Position numbers and translations under genes: made by a program
Shown here: positions 17,286 through 26,300 of the stretch, piece after piece
How the letters are laid out: each line of letters starts with the position of its first letter
How positions within the stretch are numbered: the first letter of the stretch is position 1
The notes under the pieces: generated by a model
Told to the model about the DNA's origin: nothing
Databases searched by the model: none
What the model saw: the letters and a program-made list of their open reading frames with translations, nothing else
Source: an uncultured Fluviicola sp.
GTDB lineage: Bacteria; Bacteroidota; Bacteroidia; Flavobacteriales_D; Crocinitomicaceae
Assembly (NCBI RefSeq): GCF_902168135.1
Contig: NZ_CABHOL010000049.1
Coordinates: 47,532 to 111,531 of the forward strand
Length of the DNA stretch: 64,000 nucleotides
Reading direction: 5' to 3'

Positions 17286-18251
17286 ATGAAGCTGGTTGGT
17301 TTATTTTGCGGTGGATATTCTTCGGAATTTGAGATCTCTTTGAAAAGTGCTCAAACCATCATGGATAATTTCCCGAAAGAATACGAAGTGGTCCCTATCC
17401 ACGTGCTTGAGAGTGGCTGGTTTGTACCGAACGGAGATGAGAAGTTCCCATTTTCCATAGAAAGCATGAGTTTCACAACCCATTCAGGTGAACGCAAAAT
17501 CGATATCGGACTGATCTACATCCACGGGAATCCCGGAGAAAACGGAAAAATCCAGGCTCTTTTGGACATGAAAGGAATTCCGTATGTGAACTCCAATGCA
17601 CTGGCCTCCGAATTGAGTTTCGACAAGTGGTACTGCAACCAGTTTTTGTCCCGTTTCGGAATTCCGGTTGCAAAGTCGCTTTTCTTAAAGTCGCGCAATC
17701 AATATACGACCGGGCAGATCCTGGACGAATTGGGACTTCCTTGTTTTGTCAAACCTTCCGATTCCGGGTCAAGCTTCGGAATCAGTAAAGTTTCCAAAGC
17801 CGAAGATTTGCAAAATGCCCTGGATAAGGCATTTGAAGAAGGAGATACGGTTGTTATCGAATCTTTCCTGAAAGGAACGGAAGTTACCTGTGGCATTTAC
17901 CGTTCACCAAACGGATTGGTAGCCTTGCCCCTGACAGAGATTGTTACCGAAAATGATTTCTTTGACTACGAGGCGAAATATTTGGGACAATCCCAGGAAA
18001 TCACACCTGCACGCATTCCGGATGCAATTAGAGATAAGGTGTGGGAAAACTCAAAAGACATTTACAACCTGCTGCAGTTAAAATCCATAGCACGTATTGA
18101 TTTCATGGTTGTGAACGATGTTCCGCATGTCATTGAAGTGAATACAACTCCGGGGTTCTCCGCAGCAAGCCTGGTCCCACAGATGCTGGCTGAAGCTGGA
18201 ATTTCAATCGCGGATTTCTGGAGCCAGATTTTCAAAACAGAACTCCACTAA
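17286..18251 (+). CDS. ddl: D-alanine--D-alanine ligase
   Basis: 321 residues from the ATG at 17286 (MKLVGLFCGGYSSEFEISL); an ATG 45 bases upstream would add a non-homologous tail built from the TTTGAAC repeat. It joins two D-alanines for peptidoglycan precursor synthesis using ATP. ATP-grasp features are YIHGNPGENGKIQ, CFVKPSDSGSSFG (glycine-rich loop), ARIDFMV and IEVNTTPGFS near the end. Monocistronic, divergent from the PASTA operon. Confidence 0.95.
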   Translation: MKLVGLFCGGYSSEFEISLKSAQTIMDNFPKEYEVVPIHVLESGWFVPNGDEKFPFSIESMSFTTHSGERKIDIGLIYIHGNPGENGKIQALLDMKGIPYVNSNALASELSFDKWYCNQFLSRFGIPVAKSLFLKSRNQYTTGQILDELGLPCFVKPSDSGSSFGISKVSKAEDLQNALDKAFEEGDTVVIESFLKGTEVTCGIYRSPNGLVALPLTEIVTENDFFDYEAKYLGQSQEITPARIPDAIRDKVWENSKDIYNLLQLKSIARIDFMVVNDVPHVIEVNTTPGFSAASLVPQMLAEAGISIADFWSQIFKTELH

Positions 18252-18253
18252 AT

Positions 18254-18426
18254 TATCTCTCGTAGATTACGCGGGTTTATTGTTTTACGATCTCCACCTG
18301 CGGTAGAGCTCTTTTTTGTTTCCCGCAGAGGCACGCAGAAAAGCGCGGATTTTATGTCGCAAGTAAAACTGCAGTACTGCTTTTTCATTAACCGCTGAGA
18401 AGCAAAGGCGCAAAGAATTTTACGAT
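18254..18426 (+). repeat. CGCAGAG/CGCAAAG-type intergenic repeat block downstream of ddl
   Basis: Three related pieces are visible: CGTAGATTACGCGGG at 18261-18275, CCACCTGCGGTAGAGCTC followed by TCCCGCAGAGGCACGCAGA at 18294-18339, and ACCGCTGAGAAGCAAAGGCG at 18391-18410. The middle piece aligns with 62056-62089 (CCACCTTTCGTAGAGCTG, then TTTCCCGCAGA). No gene is seen here. Confidence 0.55.
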
Positions 18427-18456
18427 CTTTCTTAGATAGAAAAGTTTATAAAATGA

Positions 18457-18486
18457 AAAAGGGTACAATCCAAAAAGTACCCTTTT
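18457..18486. terminator. Terminator ending the small transcript from 18552
   Basis: Arms AAAAGGGTAC and GTACCCTTTT with a 10-nt loop and T-runs on both strands. On the minus strand it closes a ~95-nt unit that begins at the ECF-type promoter 18553-18580. Confidence 0.75.
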
Positions 18487-18548
18487 CCAAACCTAAAACC
18501 CAATTTACCAAACCAATCAGAGAGATTTCTGATATATACTTGACACCC
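18457..18548 (-). ncRNA. Candidate ECF-dependent small RNA or 34-codon small ORF
   Basis: A ~95-nt stretch lies between an ECF-like promoter (18553-18580) and a terminator (18457-18486) on the minus strand. It has a hairpin ATCAGA-AATCTC-TCTGAT and a G/T-rich middle. It can also be read as a 34-residue ORF beginning MGVKYISEISLIGLVNWVLG, but that frame runs through the terminator and ends only after it (about 18442), which argues for RNA. It could instead be the decayed start of an old ECF operon. Nothing here is confirmed beyond the sequence signals. Confidence 0.4.
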
Positions 18549-18552
18549 ATAT

Positions 18553-18580
18553 GATGCAGGGGTTTTTAAAAGGTTGGAAA
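18553..18580 (-). promoter_or_regulatory. ECF-type promoter, copy 3
   Basis: Minus strand TTTCCAACCTTTT (18568-18580), then ATC (18553-18555); CCAACC to ATC is exactly 16 nt. Same arrangement as at 38366-38393 and 40964-40991. The sequence after it (CATCATATGGGTGTCAAG) also resembles that of copy 2 (CATCTAAGGGGTAGAAAG). Confidence 0.5.
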
Positions 18581-18715
18581 AAAATGAAAAAAATATTTTT
18601 TTTCTTGAAAATAAAATCTCGGGCAAATTATAACTTGTTTGAATTCATTCGCATTCCATCGGCTTTCCTTTGCGTCAAATGACGAAAAGAGCCTCCGTCT
18701 TTCTGCAGCTGATTC

Positions 18716-19288
18716 TTACTCCACACAATGGCAAGGCGGGTCAAAATACCACTTTACCTGAGGCATACCTTCCTGCCATCTTTTTTGGAACTCCGGTCCC
18801 AGCATAATTGCCCTCATATCTACAGCCTGCAAGTTTTGCAATTTCAAAACTTCTTCCGGAAGTGAATTGATCGGATTATCCCAAATGTCCAGTATCTTTA
18901 AATCAGTCAAGTAACCGATGCAGGCAGGCAAAGAACTGATATTATTCCGTGCCAAATGAAGTTTTTGAAGTTTCGGCATCTGGCAAATCACAATCGGAGC
19001 ATTCTCCAGGTCATTCTTTGTCGCATCCAGCGTTTTCAATGATTTAAAAGCACCCATTTCCAATGGAAGTTCTTTCAATTTATTCTTTGAAATATTTAGA
19101 TACTTGACATTCTTAAAGGCGTATAATTTCTCAGGAATCTCTTCCCACTTCAGCTTAGACGCATCAATTCCATAAATCGTGTCCGGATTTGCTTTTTGGA
19201 CAGCTTCCCAACGGTAAATCCTTAATGTATCCTGTGAAAAAGAGCACTTAGTTATACAGAGAAAAATAAGTACGGGCAGTAATTTCAT
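18716..19288 (-). CDS. Secreted leucine-rich repeat protein
   Basis: 190 residues. Signal peptide MKLLPVLIFLCITKCSFS, then about five leucine-rich repeats of 23 residues (VKYLNISKNKLKELPLEMGA, LKTLDATKNDLENAPIVICQ, LQKLHLARNNISSLPACIGY, LKILDIWDNPINSLPEEVLK). The C-terminus has CHC. LRRs usually bind protein partners; no enzyme domain is present. Its start codon lies inside the end of ribF (41-base overlap), so the two are probably translationally coupled although their functions look unrelated. Confidence 0.85.
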   Translation of the reverse strand: MKLLPVLIFLCITKCSFSQDTLRIYRWEAVQKANPDTIYGIDASKLKWEEIPEKLYAFKNVKYLNISKNKLKELPLEMGAFKSLKTLDATKNDLENAPIVICQMPKLQKLHLARNNISSLPACIGYLTDLKILDIWDNPINSLPEEVLKLQNLQAVDMRAIMLGPEFQKRWQEGMPQVKWYFDPPCHCVE

Positions 19289-20186
19289 CCTGTTGAATTT
19301 GATGTTTTAGATCTTCTATGTTCTCAAAACGCTTTTCATCACGTATATGTTGCATTACTTCCACTTTTACGTACCGATCATAGATTTCTTCTGCAAAATC
19401 AAACAAATGAACTTCTATCGTAACCTGACCGTTATTTGCAACCGTGGGGCGCGTTCCGATATTCATCACTCCGAAAACCAACCTTTCATCCAGGTAAGCC
19501 TTGACAGCATACACCCCGTTTTTAGGATAAATCTTTTCCGTGTTTTCCAGGTCAATATTTGCGGTCGGAAAACCTATTGTGCGTCCGATCTGCTGTCCCT
19601 TCACCACTTTTCCCTGCAGGATAAAAGGAGTTCCCATCAATTGTGAGGCGTACTCCACATTTCCTTCCAGGATCGCATTCCGGATTTTAGTAGAACTGAT
19701 CGTAATTTCACCCGCAGAAATAGCCGGCAACTGGAACACTTTAAAGTTGTACAACTCTCCCAATTCCTGCAATTCCTGAAAAGAACCCTCCCTATTTTTC
19801 CCGAAGTGATGATCGTGTCCAATATGCATTTCGCTGACCCCAATCTGGTTCACCAAAACGTCACGCACAAATTCCATGGCAGATAAGCGGGAAAATTCTT
19901 TCGTGAACGGGAAAAGGATCACTGTGTCCAATCCCAGTTTTTCAAGCTTGGCCAGTTTTTCGTCTACCGTATCAATCAGCTTCACAGAATAGCTATCCGG
20001 ATAAAGCACCTTTCTGGGATGCGGCTCAAACGTAAATAAAACCGATTCCTTGTTTTCACGCTTAGCCTTTTGAACCAGTGAACGAATAATTTCCTGGTGC
20101 CCTAAATGAACCCCGTCATAGGTACCCAAAGTAAGAATTGGATGATTAAACTTCGTCTCTGAATTCAACTGCCGAACTACACGCAT
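19248..20186 (-). CDS. ribF: Bifunctional riboflavin kinase / FAD synthetase
   Basis: 312 residues from the ATG at 20186 (MRVVRQLNSETKFNHPILTL). The N-terminal nucleotidyltransferase half (GTYDGVHLGHQEII, HxGH-type motif; later HIGHDHHFGKNREG) makes FAD from FMN. The C-terminal half (GQQIGRTIGFPTANI, GVMNIGTRPTV, EVHLFDF) is riboflavin kinase. A TACATTTG box ends four bases before this ATG, so the mRNA is predicted to be leaderless and the longer frame from 20207 is excluded. Its last 41 bases overlap the LRR gene. Confidence 0.96.
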   Translation of the reverse strand: MRVVRQLNSETKFNHPILTLGTYDGVHLGHQEIIRSLVQKAKRENKESVLFTFEPHPRKVLYPDSYSVKLIDTVDEKLAKLEKLGLDTVILFPFTKEFSRLSAMEFVRDVLVNQIGVSEMHIGHDHHFGKNREGSFQELQELGELYNFKVFQLPAISAGEITISSTKIRNAILEGNVEYASQLMGTPFILQGKVVKGQQIGRTIGFPTANIDLENTEKIYPKNGVYAVKAYLDERLVFGVMNIGTRPTVANNGQVTIEVHLFDFAEEIYDRYVKVEVMQHIRDEKRFENIEDLKHQIQQDEITARTYFSLYN

Positions 20187-20190
20187 GGTA

Positions 20191-20198
20191 CAAATGTA
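20191..20198 (-). promoter_or_regulatory. -7 box of ribF, four bases before the start codon
   Basis: TACATTTG then TACC then ATG on the minus strand. With transcription starting a few bases after the -7 box, the mRNA would start at or within a few bases of the ATG. Same spacing as tlyA (37353-37360) and sufS (41029-41036). Confidence 0.6.
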
Positions 20199-20207
20199 GT
20201 TAAACAA

Positions 20208-20247
20208 AAAAAGACTGCATCATCGAAAAATGAAATGCAGTCTTTTT
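20208..20247. terminator. Terminator after adhesin cassette 1
   Basis: Perfect 13-bp arms AAAAAGACTGCAT and ATGCAGTCTTTTT with a 14-nt loop. It follows the 867-residue adhesin (stop at 20265) and precedes ribF on the same strand. Confidence 0.9.
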
Positions 20248-20264
20248 AATTAAAAAGTTTTTTG

Positions 20265-22868
20265 TTACCTCATCAGTTGCAAATCTCCGTGACCGGAAAG
20301 AACACTTCCGTTCAATCCTTCAATCACATATTTGAAAAAATAAACCCCGTCTGATGCCTGGTTACCATTAACTGTTCCGTCCCAGTAACCATTTACATCA
20401 TCGTATTCGTACATTCTTTCTCCCCAGCGGTTTACAATCTGTACTTTAACCGATTTCGCAAAACTGACATCCAGGAAAAAGTGGTCGTTATTCTTATCTC
20501 CGTTGGGCGTGAAAATATTAGGGATATTCACCGTCGGATCCGGAATCGGATCAACATTGATTTTTAATGTGTCGGTATCAACACAGTCACCGTTTGCAGC
20601 AGTTAAAACAACCGTGTATTCTCCGGGAACAGTATATTCATATTGAGAACCTGTTCCGGTAACAGAATTCATTTCAGCGCCTGTTCCAAATGCCCAGTGA
20701 TAAGTTGATGCACTACTGGAATTATTCTCAAAATGAACTGTCAGTGTCGGTGTTCCTGAAACCACATCAGCTGAAACGGCCGCTACAGGCATGGGGATCA
20801 CTGTAATTGTAACCTGATCGGTATTCGTACAGCCATTCGCATCTGTTCCTGTGACCGTATATGTTTGAGTGTTCCCCGGAGTAAATAAAATTCCTTCGTA
20901 AACACCATTATCCCAGGTATAATTTTGTGCGCCTGATCCTAAAAGAACAATTCCTTCTCCCATACAAATTGATTGATCCACTCCCGCACTTACGTTTGGT
21001 AATGCATTCACAGTTACAACTACCTGATCTGACGCCTGACATCCGTTAGCAGTTACAGTAACGGTATATGTCTGGGTTGCTCCCGGTATAAAGGCAACAC
21101 CATTGGTAACACCATTATTCCAAACATAATTCGAAGCTCCGGAAGCTGTGAGTACAGCACTCGTTCCAATACAGACAGACTGATCAGGGCCGGCATTCAC
21201 TGTCGGGATCGGGTTTACCGTCACAACAACCTGGTCTGTATTCTGACAACCATTAGCATCTGTACCGGTACAAATATAAGTGGAAGTTGAGCCGGGTGTG
21301 AATGGAACTCCGTCAACTCCCCCGTTATTCCAGGTATAGCTCTGAGCACCCGAACCATTTAGCGTGACCTGGCTTCCCTGGCAGACACTTTGCGGCGCCC
21401 CGGCTTCGACAATCGGAAGCGGATTCACGGTTATTGTTACCTGCCCTGTATTTGCACATCCGTTTGCATCGGTTCCTGTGACCGTGTATGTCTGTGTTGC
21501 CCCCGGAACAAAAGATAATCCGTTCGTAATACCACTACTCCAAACATAGCTTTGCGCTCCCGACCCTGCAAGTGTGATAGCATCACCCAAACAAATTGAT
21601 TGAGGGAGACCCGCACCGATAACCGGCAAGGGATTCACCGTTAAAGCAACCTGATCTGAATTCTGACAGCCATTGACGTCTGTTCCTGTAACGGTATAAG
21701 TCTGGCTGCCTGCAGGCACAAAAGAAACTCCGTTTGCTACACCATTATTCCAGGAATAAGTTTGAGCACCTGATCCCGACAAGGTGACAGACCCACCGGC
21801 ACATATTGAAATAGCCGCACCCGCATCAACAACCGGAAGTGCATTTACCGTAACAGTTGTTGTAGACGAACAGGTCGAACCATTATCGGTTACATCAACT
21901 GTAAATGTATAAGTTCCCGGTGTAAGTGGTATCGGAACAGAAGTCGGGTTTTGAGCTGAAGAAGTAAATCCGTTTGGACCAGTCCAGGAATAAGTGGCTC
22001 CTGCAATAGTTGTAGCAAAAAGATTAATAGTACCCGTCCCTGTGCATACAGGCCCGCTGTTTGTAGCGGTAACCGTACATCCACACGGGTTCACGATAAT
22101 AGTAGCTGTGGCTGAAGCAGAGGACGGGCACAAAGCATTTCCGGTTGATGAGTTAACCGTATAAGTGTATGTACCGGCAGTTGCGGGCGGAGTTGCAGTT
22201 ACAACAGATCCGCTCGTACTGTTAAGATTCGGAGATGCGTCCCATGTAAAGGTCCCATTCCCTCCGCTAGCGGTTAATGCTACCGATTCTCCAATACAGA
22301 TGGTTGAGTTTACAGGGGTAACATCGACCGGAATGGATACTCCCGAAGTTGCCGCAAAAGTATAATCACAAACGTCCCCGGCAAATCCATCGATCATTAT
22401 ATAATACGTGTTTCCAGGTGTAAGTCCCGTGGCACTTACTGTTTGCGATCCTGCAGAAGGTGCCAGCTGACCGCAGTAATAAGATGTTACCGGCCCCGAA
22501 CCACAAGTGCTGGCTGAGAAGATCATGATTTGAATTCCATCTCCGTAAGTTGAATTATACACCCAGCAGTCAAACGTAATGGATGAAGATGAAGCTACAA
22601 AAGACAGATACGAATCATTTTCCACCGATCCGCAAAACTGATCGAGCAGTCCGTCACCGGAAACGCAAAGTCCCAGAAAGTAACTGGTACAGTTTTCCCA
22701 TGCATCAGGACTATAACTGGATGAAGTATTTCCGCAATAGCCATTCAACTCGCAGATTGGAGTTGCAGTAGCGCAGGTATTTCCTGCGGCCGGATTACTA
22801 CCACATGGTGGCTGAGAAAAACCTTCGAGTGTCAGTAGTAATAGTAGTGTTAGTAGTAAGTGTTTCAT
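20265..22868 (-). CDS. Giant surface adhesin with five 70-residue repeats and T9SS type B (CHU_C) domain
   Basis: 867 residues. Signal peptide to GFSQ at ~19. Then an N-terminal module starting PCGSNPAAGNTCATATPICE that is paralogous to part of the 1070-residue neighbour, two Ig-like modules, five tandem repeats of about 70 residues (347-695; typical VNAGPDQSVCIG..SGAQ.Y.W.NGV.NG..F.PG.TQTYTVTGTDANGC), a PKD-like domain (AVSADVVSGTPTLTVHFENN), and a C-terminal gliding-type type B domain (NIFTPNGDKNND and VNRWGERMYEYDDVNGYWDG). Exported by T9SS; probably a surface adhesin. Five bases after a small secreted-protein gene, forming a two-gene cassette. Confidence 0.9.
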   Translation of the reverse strand: MKHLLLTLLLLLTLEGFSQPPCGSNPAAGNTCATATPICELNGYCGNTSSSYSPDAWENCTSYFLGLCVSGDGLLDQFCGSVENDSYLSFVASSSSITFDCWVYNSTYGDGIQIMIFSASTCGSGPVTSYYCGQLAPSAGSQTVSATGLTPGNTYYIMIDGFAGDVCDYTFAATSGVSIPVDVTPVNSTICIGESVALTASGGNGTFTWDASPNLNSTSGSVVTATPPATAGTYTYTVNSSTGNALCPSSASATATIIVNPCGCTVTATNSGPVCTGTGTINLFATTIAGATYSWTGPNGFTSSAQNPTSVPIPLTPGTYTFTVDVTDNGSTCSSTTTVTVNALPVVDAGAAISICAGGSVTLSGSGAQTYSWNNGVANGVSFVPAGSQTYTVTGTDVNGCQNSDQVALTVNPLPVIGAGLPQSICLGDAITLAGSGAQSYVWSSGITNGLSFVPGATQTYTVTGTDANGCANTGQVTITVNPLPIVEAGAPQSVCQGSQVTLNGSGAQSYTWNNGGVDGVPFTPGSTSTYICTGTDANGCQNTDQVVVTVNPIPTVNAGPDQSVCIGTSAVLTASGASNYVWNNGVTNGVAFIPGATQTYTVTVTANGCQASDQVVVTVNALPNVSAGVDQSICMGEGIVLLGSGAQNYTWDNGVYEGILFTPGNTQTYTVTGTDANGCTNTDQVTITVIPMPVAAVSADVVSGTPTLTVHFENNSSSASTYHWAFGTGAEMNSVTGTGSQYEYTVPGEYTVVLTAANGDCVDTDTLKINVDPIPDPTVNIPNIFTPNGDKNNDHFFLDVSFAKSVKVQIVNRWGERMYEYDDVNGYWDGTVNGNQASDGVYFFKYVIEGLNGSVLSGHGDLQLMR
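20784..21830 (-). repeat. Five tandem ~210-bp in-gene repeats
   Basis: Each unit encodes ~70 residues with the same framework; one is a residue shorter. DNA similarity between units and with the arrays at 23914-25173 and 27750-28170 makes unequal recombination likely. Confidence 0.8.
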
Positions 22869-22873
22869 TTTGG

Positions 22874-23155
22874 TTAGTTTTTCTTGTTTTTGATGTATTC
22901 CAAAATGGCGGTGTGCCTGTCCGATGGCTCGAACCTGGATTTATACAAAAAATGTTCATAGACTTTCGGAAATTCAGAGGCTGGGCATTGATCGATCAAT
23001 CCGTAAACCACTTCAAGTGGTTCGGTTTTCGATTTTTCCGAGATGTACCGATAGGTAATGTTTTGCTTGGATGTTTGTACCGTTCCGCCTTCCTGAGAAA
23101 AAATACAAGGCGCAGCAACGAATAGAAACAACTGTAGAATTACAATTTTTTTCAT
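22874..23155 (-). CDS. Small secreted protein, partner of adhesin cassette 1
   Basis: 93 residues with signal peptide MKKIVILQLFLFVAAPCIFS. Mature part: basic, no recognised domain (ISEKSKTEPLEVVYGLIDQC, FEPSDRHTAILEYIKNKKN). It is five bases upstream of the 867-residue adhesin. The same order (short secreted protein, then large CHU_C protein) recurs twice more to the right. The three small proteins are not clearly homologous. No sorting domain is visible, so it probably stays in the periplasm or goes out by another route. Confidence 0.7.
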   Translation of the reverse strand: MKKIVILQLFLFVAAPCIFSQEGGTVQTSKQNITYRYISEKSKTEPLEVVYGLIDQCPASEFPKVYEHFLYKSRFEPSDRHTAILEYIKNKKN

Positions 23156-23326
23156 ATTAGTAGTAGTAAATAAATTGTCAATGAAAAATCAGATCTTCCA
23201 TTGACAAGCGTAGTAAGTATTCCTGACGGTAAGTAGATCACCGTCAATTAATTGCAATCCGAATTTATGAAATCTTCTTTTAAGAAAAAAACATAACGCG
23301 CAATAAATCAACGATTTTAACAAAAA

Positions 23327-23366
23327 AAGATGTGCCGGTGTTGAATATCAACAACCGGCACATCTT
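23327..23366. terminator. Terminator after adhesin cassette 2
   Basis: Arms AAGATGTGCCGG (23327-23338) and CCGGCACATCTT (23355-23366), extended inside by TGTTGA/TCAACA with one bulged base. A very strong hairpin just past the stop of the 1070-residue adhesin, with A/T runs next to it. Confidence 0.9.
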
Positions 23367-23391
23367 CACCTATTTTGTGTTTGCTTGCTTC

Positions 23392-26300
23392 TTACCTCCT
23401 TATTAACTGCACATCTCCTTGTCCGGTTTGAACCGTTCCGTCCATACCTGTTGCGCTGTAATTAAAGAAATAGACTCCTTCCTCTGCCAAATTTCCGTTT
23501 ACTGTTCCATCCCAGTAACCGGCTACTCCGGAATAAGAGGCCATTTTATTACCCCAGCGATTTACAATAGTGACTTCTAATGAAGCCCCGTTTTCAAGCC
23601 GAAGGTAGAATGTATCGTTATTTCCGTCTCCGTTCGGCGTGAAGATATTCGGAACGGTTATCGACATTGGAGCATATGCTACAACAATCGTTAGATGAGC
23701 TGTATCTTCACAAATTCCGTTGCCAGCAGTAAGAACCACGGTATATACTCCCGGATGGTCATATGTTGTTCCCGGCTCATCGGATATTGTTGTCGTTTGA
23801 TAAGTTTGTCCGTTTCCAAAAGAAAAATGATAGGTATTCGCATCCTGGCTTGAATTTGTAAAATTCACTTCCAATCCTGGAATCCCTGATGTAACATCCG
23901 CATCCATGGAAGCAAGAGGCGCGTCTACAACAGTAACTGTGACCATAGCAGTATCCTGACATCCAGCTGCATTGGTACCTGTAACAGTATATACCTGTGT
24001 ATTTGTCGGTGCAAATGCAACGTCGTTCGAAATACCGTTGCTCCAACTGTAGTTTTGTGCACCGGACCCAGTCAATGTAACAAACTGACCCGCGCAAATC
24101 GTTTGATCTGCCCCTGCTCCAACATTAGGAAGCTGATTCACCACAACAATCACCTGATCTGTATTTTGACACCCATTGGCATCAGTCCCGGTCACTGTAT
24201 AAGTTTGAGTAGCACCCGGTATAAAAGAAACACCATTTGTCACTCCATTATTCCAGGAATAGCTTTGTCCTCCCGAACCGGTTAATGTTGCGGATCCTCC
24301 AATACAAATACTTTGATCTGCTCCTGCATTAATCGTTGGTAATGCATTTACCGTCACTACAACCTGATCCGTATTCTGACAACCGGCAGCTGACGTTCCC
24401 GTTACCGTATATGTCTGAGTTGTTCCCGGTGTAAACGCAACACCGTTCGTTACCCCGTTATCCCAGGAGTACGTTTGTCCTCCCGCAGCTGTTAGAGTAA
24501 CGGATTCTCCGGCACAAACACTTTGGTTCGACCCGGCATTGATCGTCGGCAAAGCATTCACGGTCACCACAACCTGATCCGTATTTTGACAGCCATTTGC
24601 ATCTGTTCCTGTTACGGTATACGTTGCAGTTGAAACCGGGGTAAATGAAACACCATTCGTCACCCCATTGTTCCAGGTATAGCTCTGTCCGCCGGATCCC
24701 GTTAAAATAACAGATCCTCCGGCACAGATATTTTGATCTGTACCTGCATTCACCAGGGGCAATGAATTCACATTGACAACAACCTGGTCAGTGTTTTGAC
24801 AACCATTGGCATCGGTTCCTGTTACAGTATAAGTCTGAGTAGTCGTTGCAGTAAAAGAAACAGCATTTGTTACCCCATTATTCCAGGTATAGCTCTGTCC
24901 GCCCGAACCCGTTAATATAACGGAGGTCCCCGGACAAACTGCCTGGTCAGTTCCTGCATTGATTGTTGGCAAAGAATTTACGGTTACGACTACTTGTGCT
25001 GTATTCTGACAACCATTCGCATCCGTTCCTGTTACAGTATAAGTTTGAGTACCAGCCGGAATAAAAGAAACCCCGTTGCTGACACTGTTATCCCAGGTAT
25101 ATGACTGAGCCCCAGAACCAGACAAGGTAACAGAAGCACCCTGGCAGACTGACTGGTTCGTGCCGCCACTAACTGTTGGAAGTGCATTTACCACAACTGT
25201 TGTGGTAGCAACACACGTGTTTCCATTTTCCGTCATAGTAACTTCGAATGTATAGGTTCCTGGTGTTGACGGAATCGGAACTCCGGTCGGGTTTTGGTCC
25301 GTGGATGTAAATCCGTTTGGCCCCGTCCAGGAGTATGTAGCTCCTGCTATAGTTGTTGCAAACAGATTAACCGTTGCTGTTCCGGCACAAACCGGACCGC
25401 TATTTGTAGCAGTCACACCACAACCGCAAGGATTAACAACAATTGTAGCAGTAGCCGAAGTCGATGAAGGACACAAAGGGTTCCCTGTTGAAGAGTTAAC
25501 TGTATAATTATAAGTTCCTGCCGCCGGCGGTGTTGCGGTAACATTTGCACCGGAAGTTGTATTCAGATCGGCAGAAGCATCCCAGGTGAATGTACCGTTT
25601 CCTCCCGCAGCTGTAAGGTTCACAGTTCCACCCTCACAAATAGTAGCGTTTGCAGGAGTAACGCTCACCGGAATAGAAACTCCCGAATTTGCTGCAAATG
25701 TATAATTGCAGACATCACCCGAGTTTCCATCGATCATAATATAATAAGTATTCCCCGGTGTTAGTCCGGTGGCAGTAATGTTAACATTTCCGCTTGGAAC
25801 CGATCCCGGGTTATAACAAGGTCCGTATTGTGTAACCGCTCCGGAACAGTTGGTTGCCGAAAAGATAAAGATCTGGATTCCATAACCCATGGTTGAGCTG
25901 TTTACCCAAACATCAAAAGAAATCGTACTGGATGATGCTGTAAAAGACAGGAAAGAATTATTCTCAATACTTCCGCAGAAAGCCGAAGTCAAGTTAGACC
26001 AGGAATCTACTCCGTAACTTGAAGAAGTATTTCCGCAGTATCCGTTAATATCACAAATCGGTGTTGCATTTGAACAAGCATCTCCTGCAAGTGGACTTGC
26101 TCCGCACGGCGGAGCAGGAACAGGTTCTTTTACGCAAATGCTAAATGTACCTGTTCCGGAAGAATATTTCCAAAACCGGATATAAAGTGTTGCTCCAGGT
26201 GTCTGACCTGACAAATTAATTGCAGGCATTGCACCATTCTGACTGTCATCGTCATCACATTCAATCAATGTCAAACTACTACAAGTTCCTGAGTATATAG

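Noticed and set aside
18432..18626. 64-codon minus frame beginning MPEILFSRKKIFFSFF
   Set aside because: It runs across the ECF-type promoter and the terminator, is composed of low-complexity F/K/S sequence, and starts upstream of the predicted transcript.
20187..20207. Longer ribF start at 20207
   Set aside because: It lies upstream of the -7 box that sits four bases before the preferred ATG.
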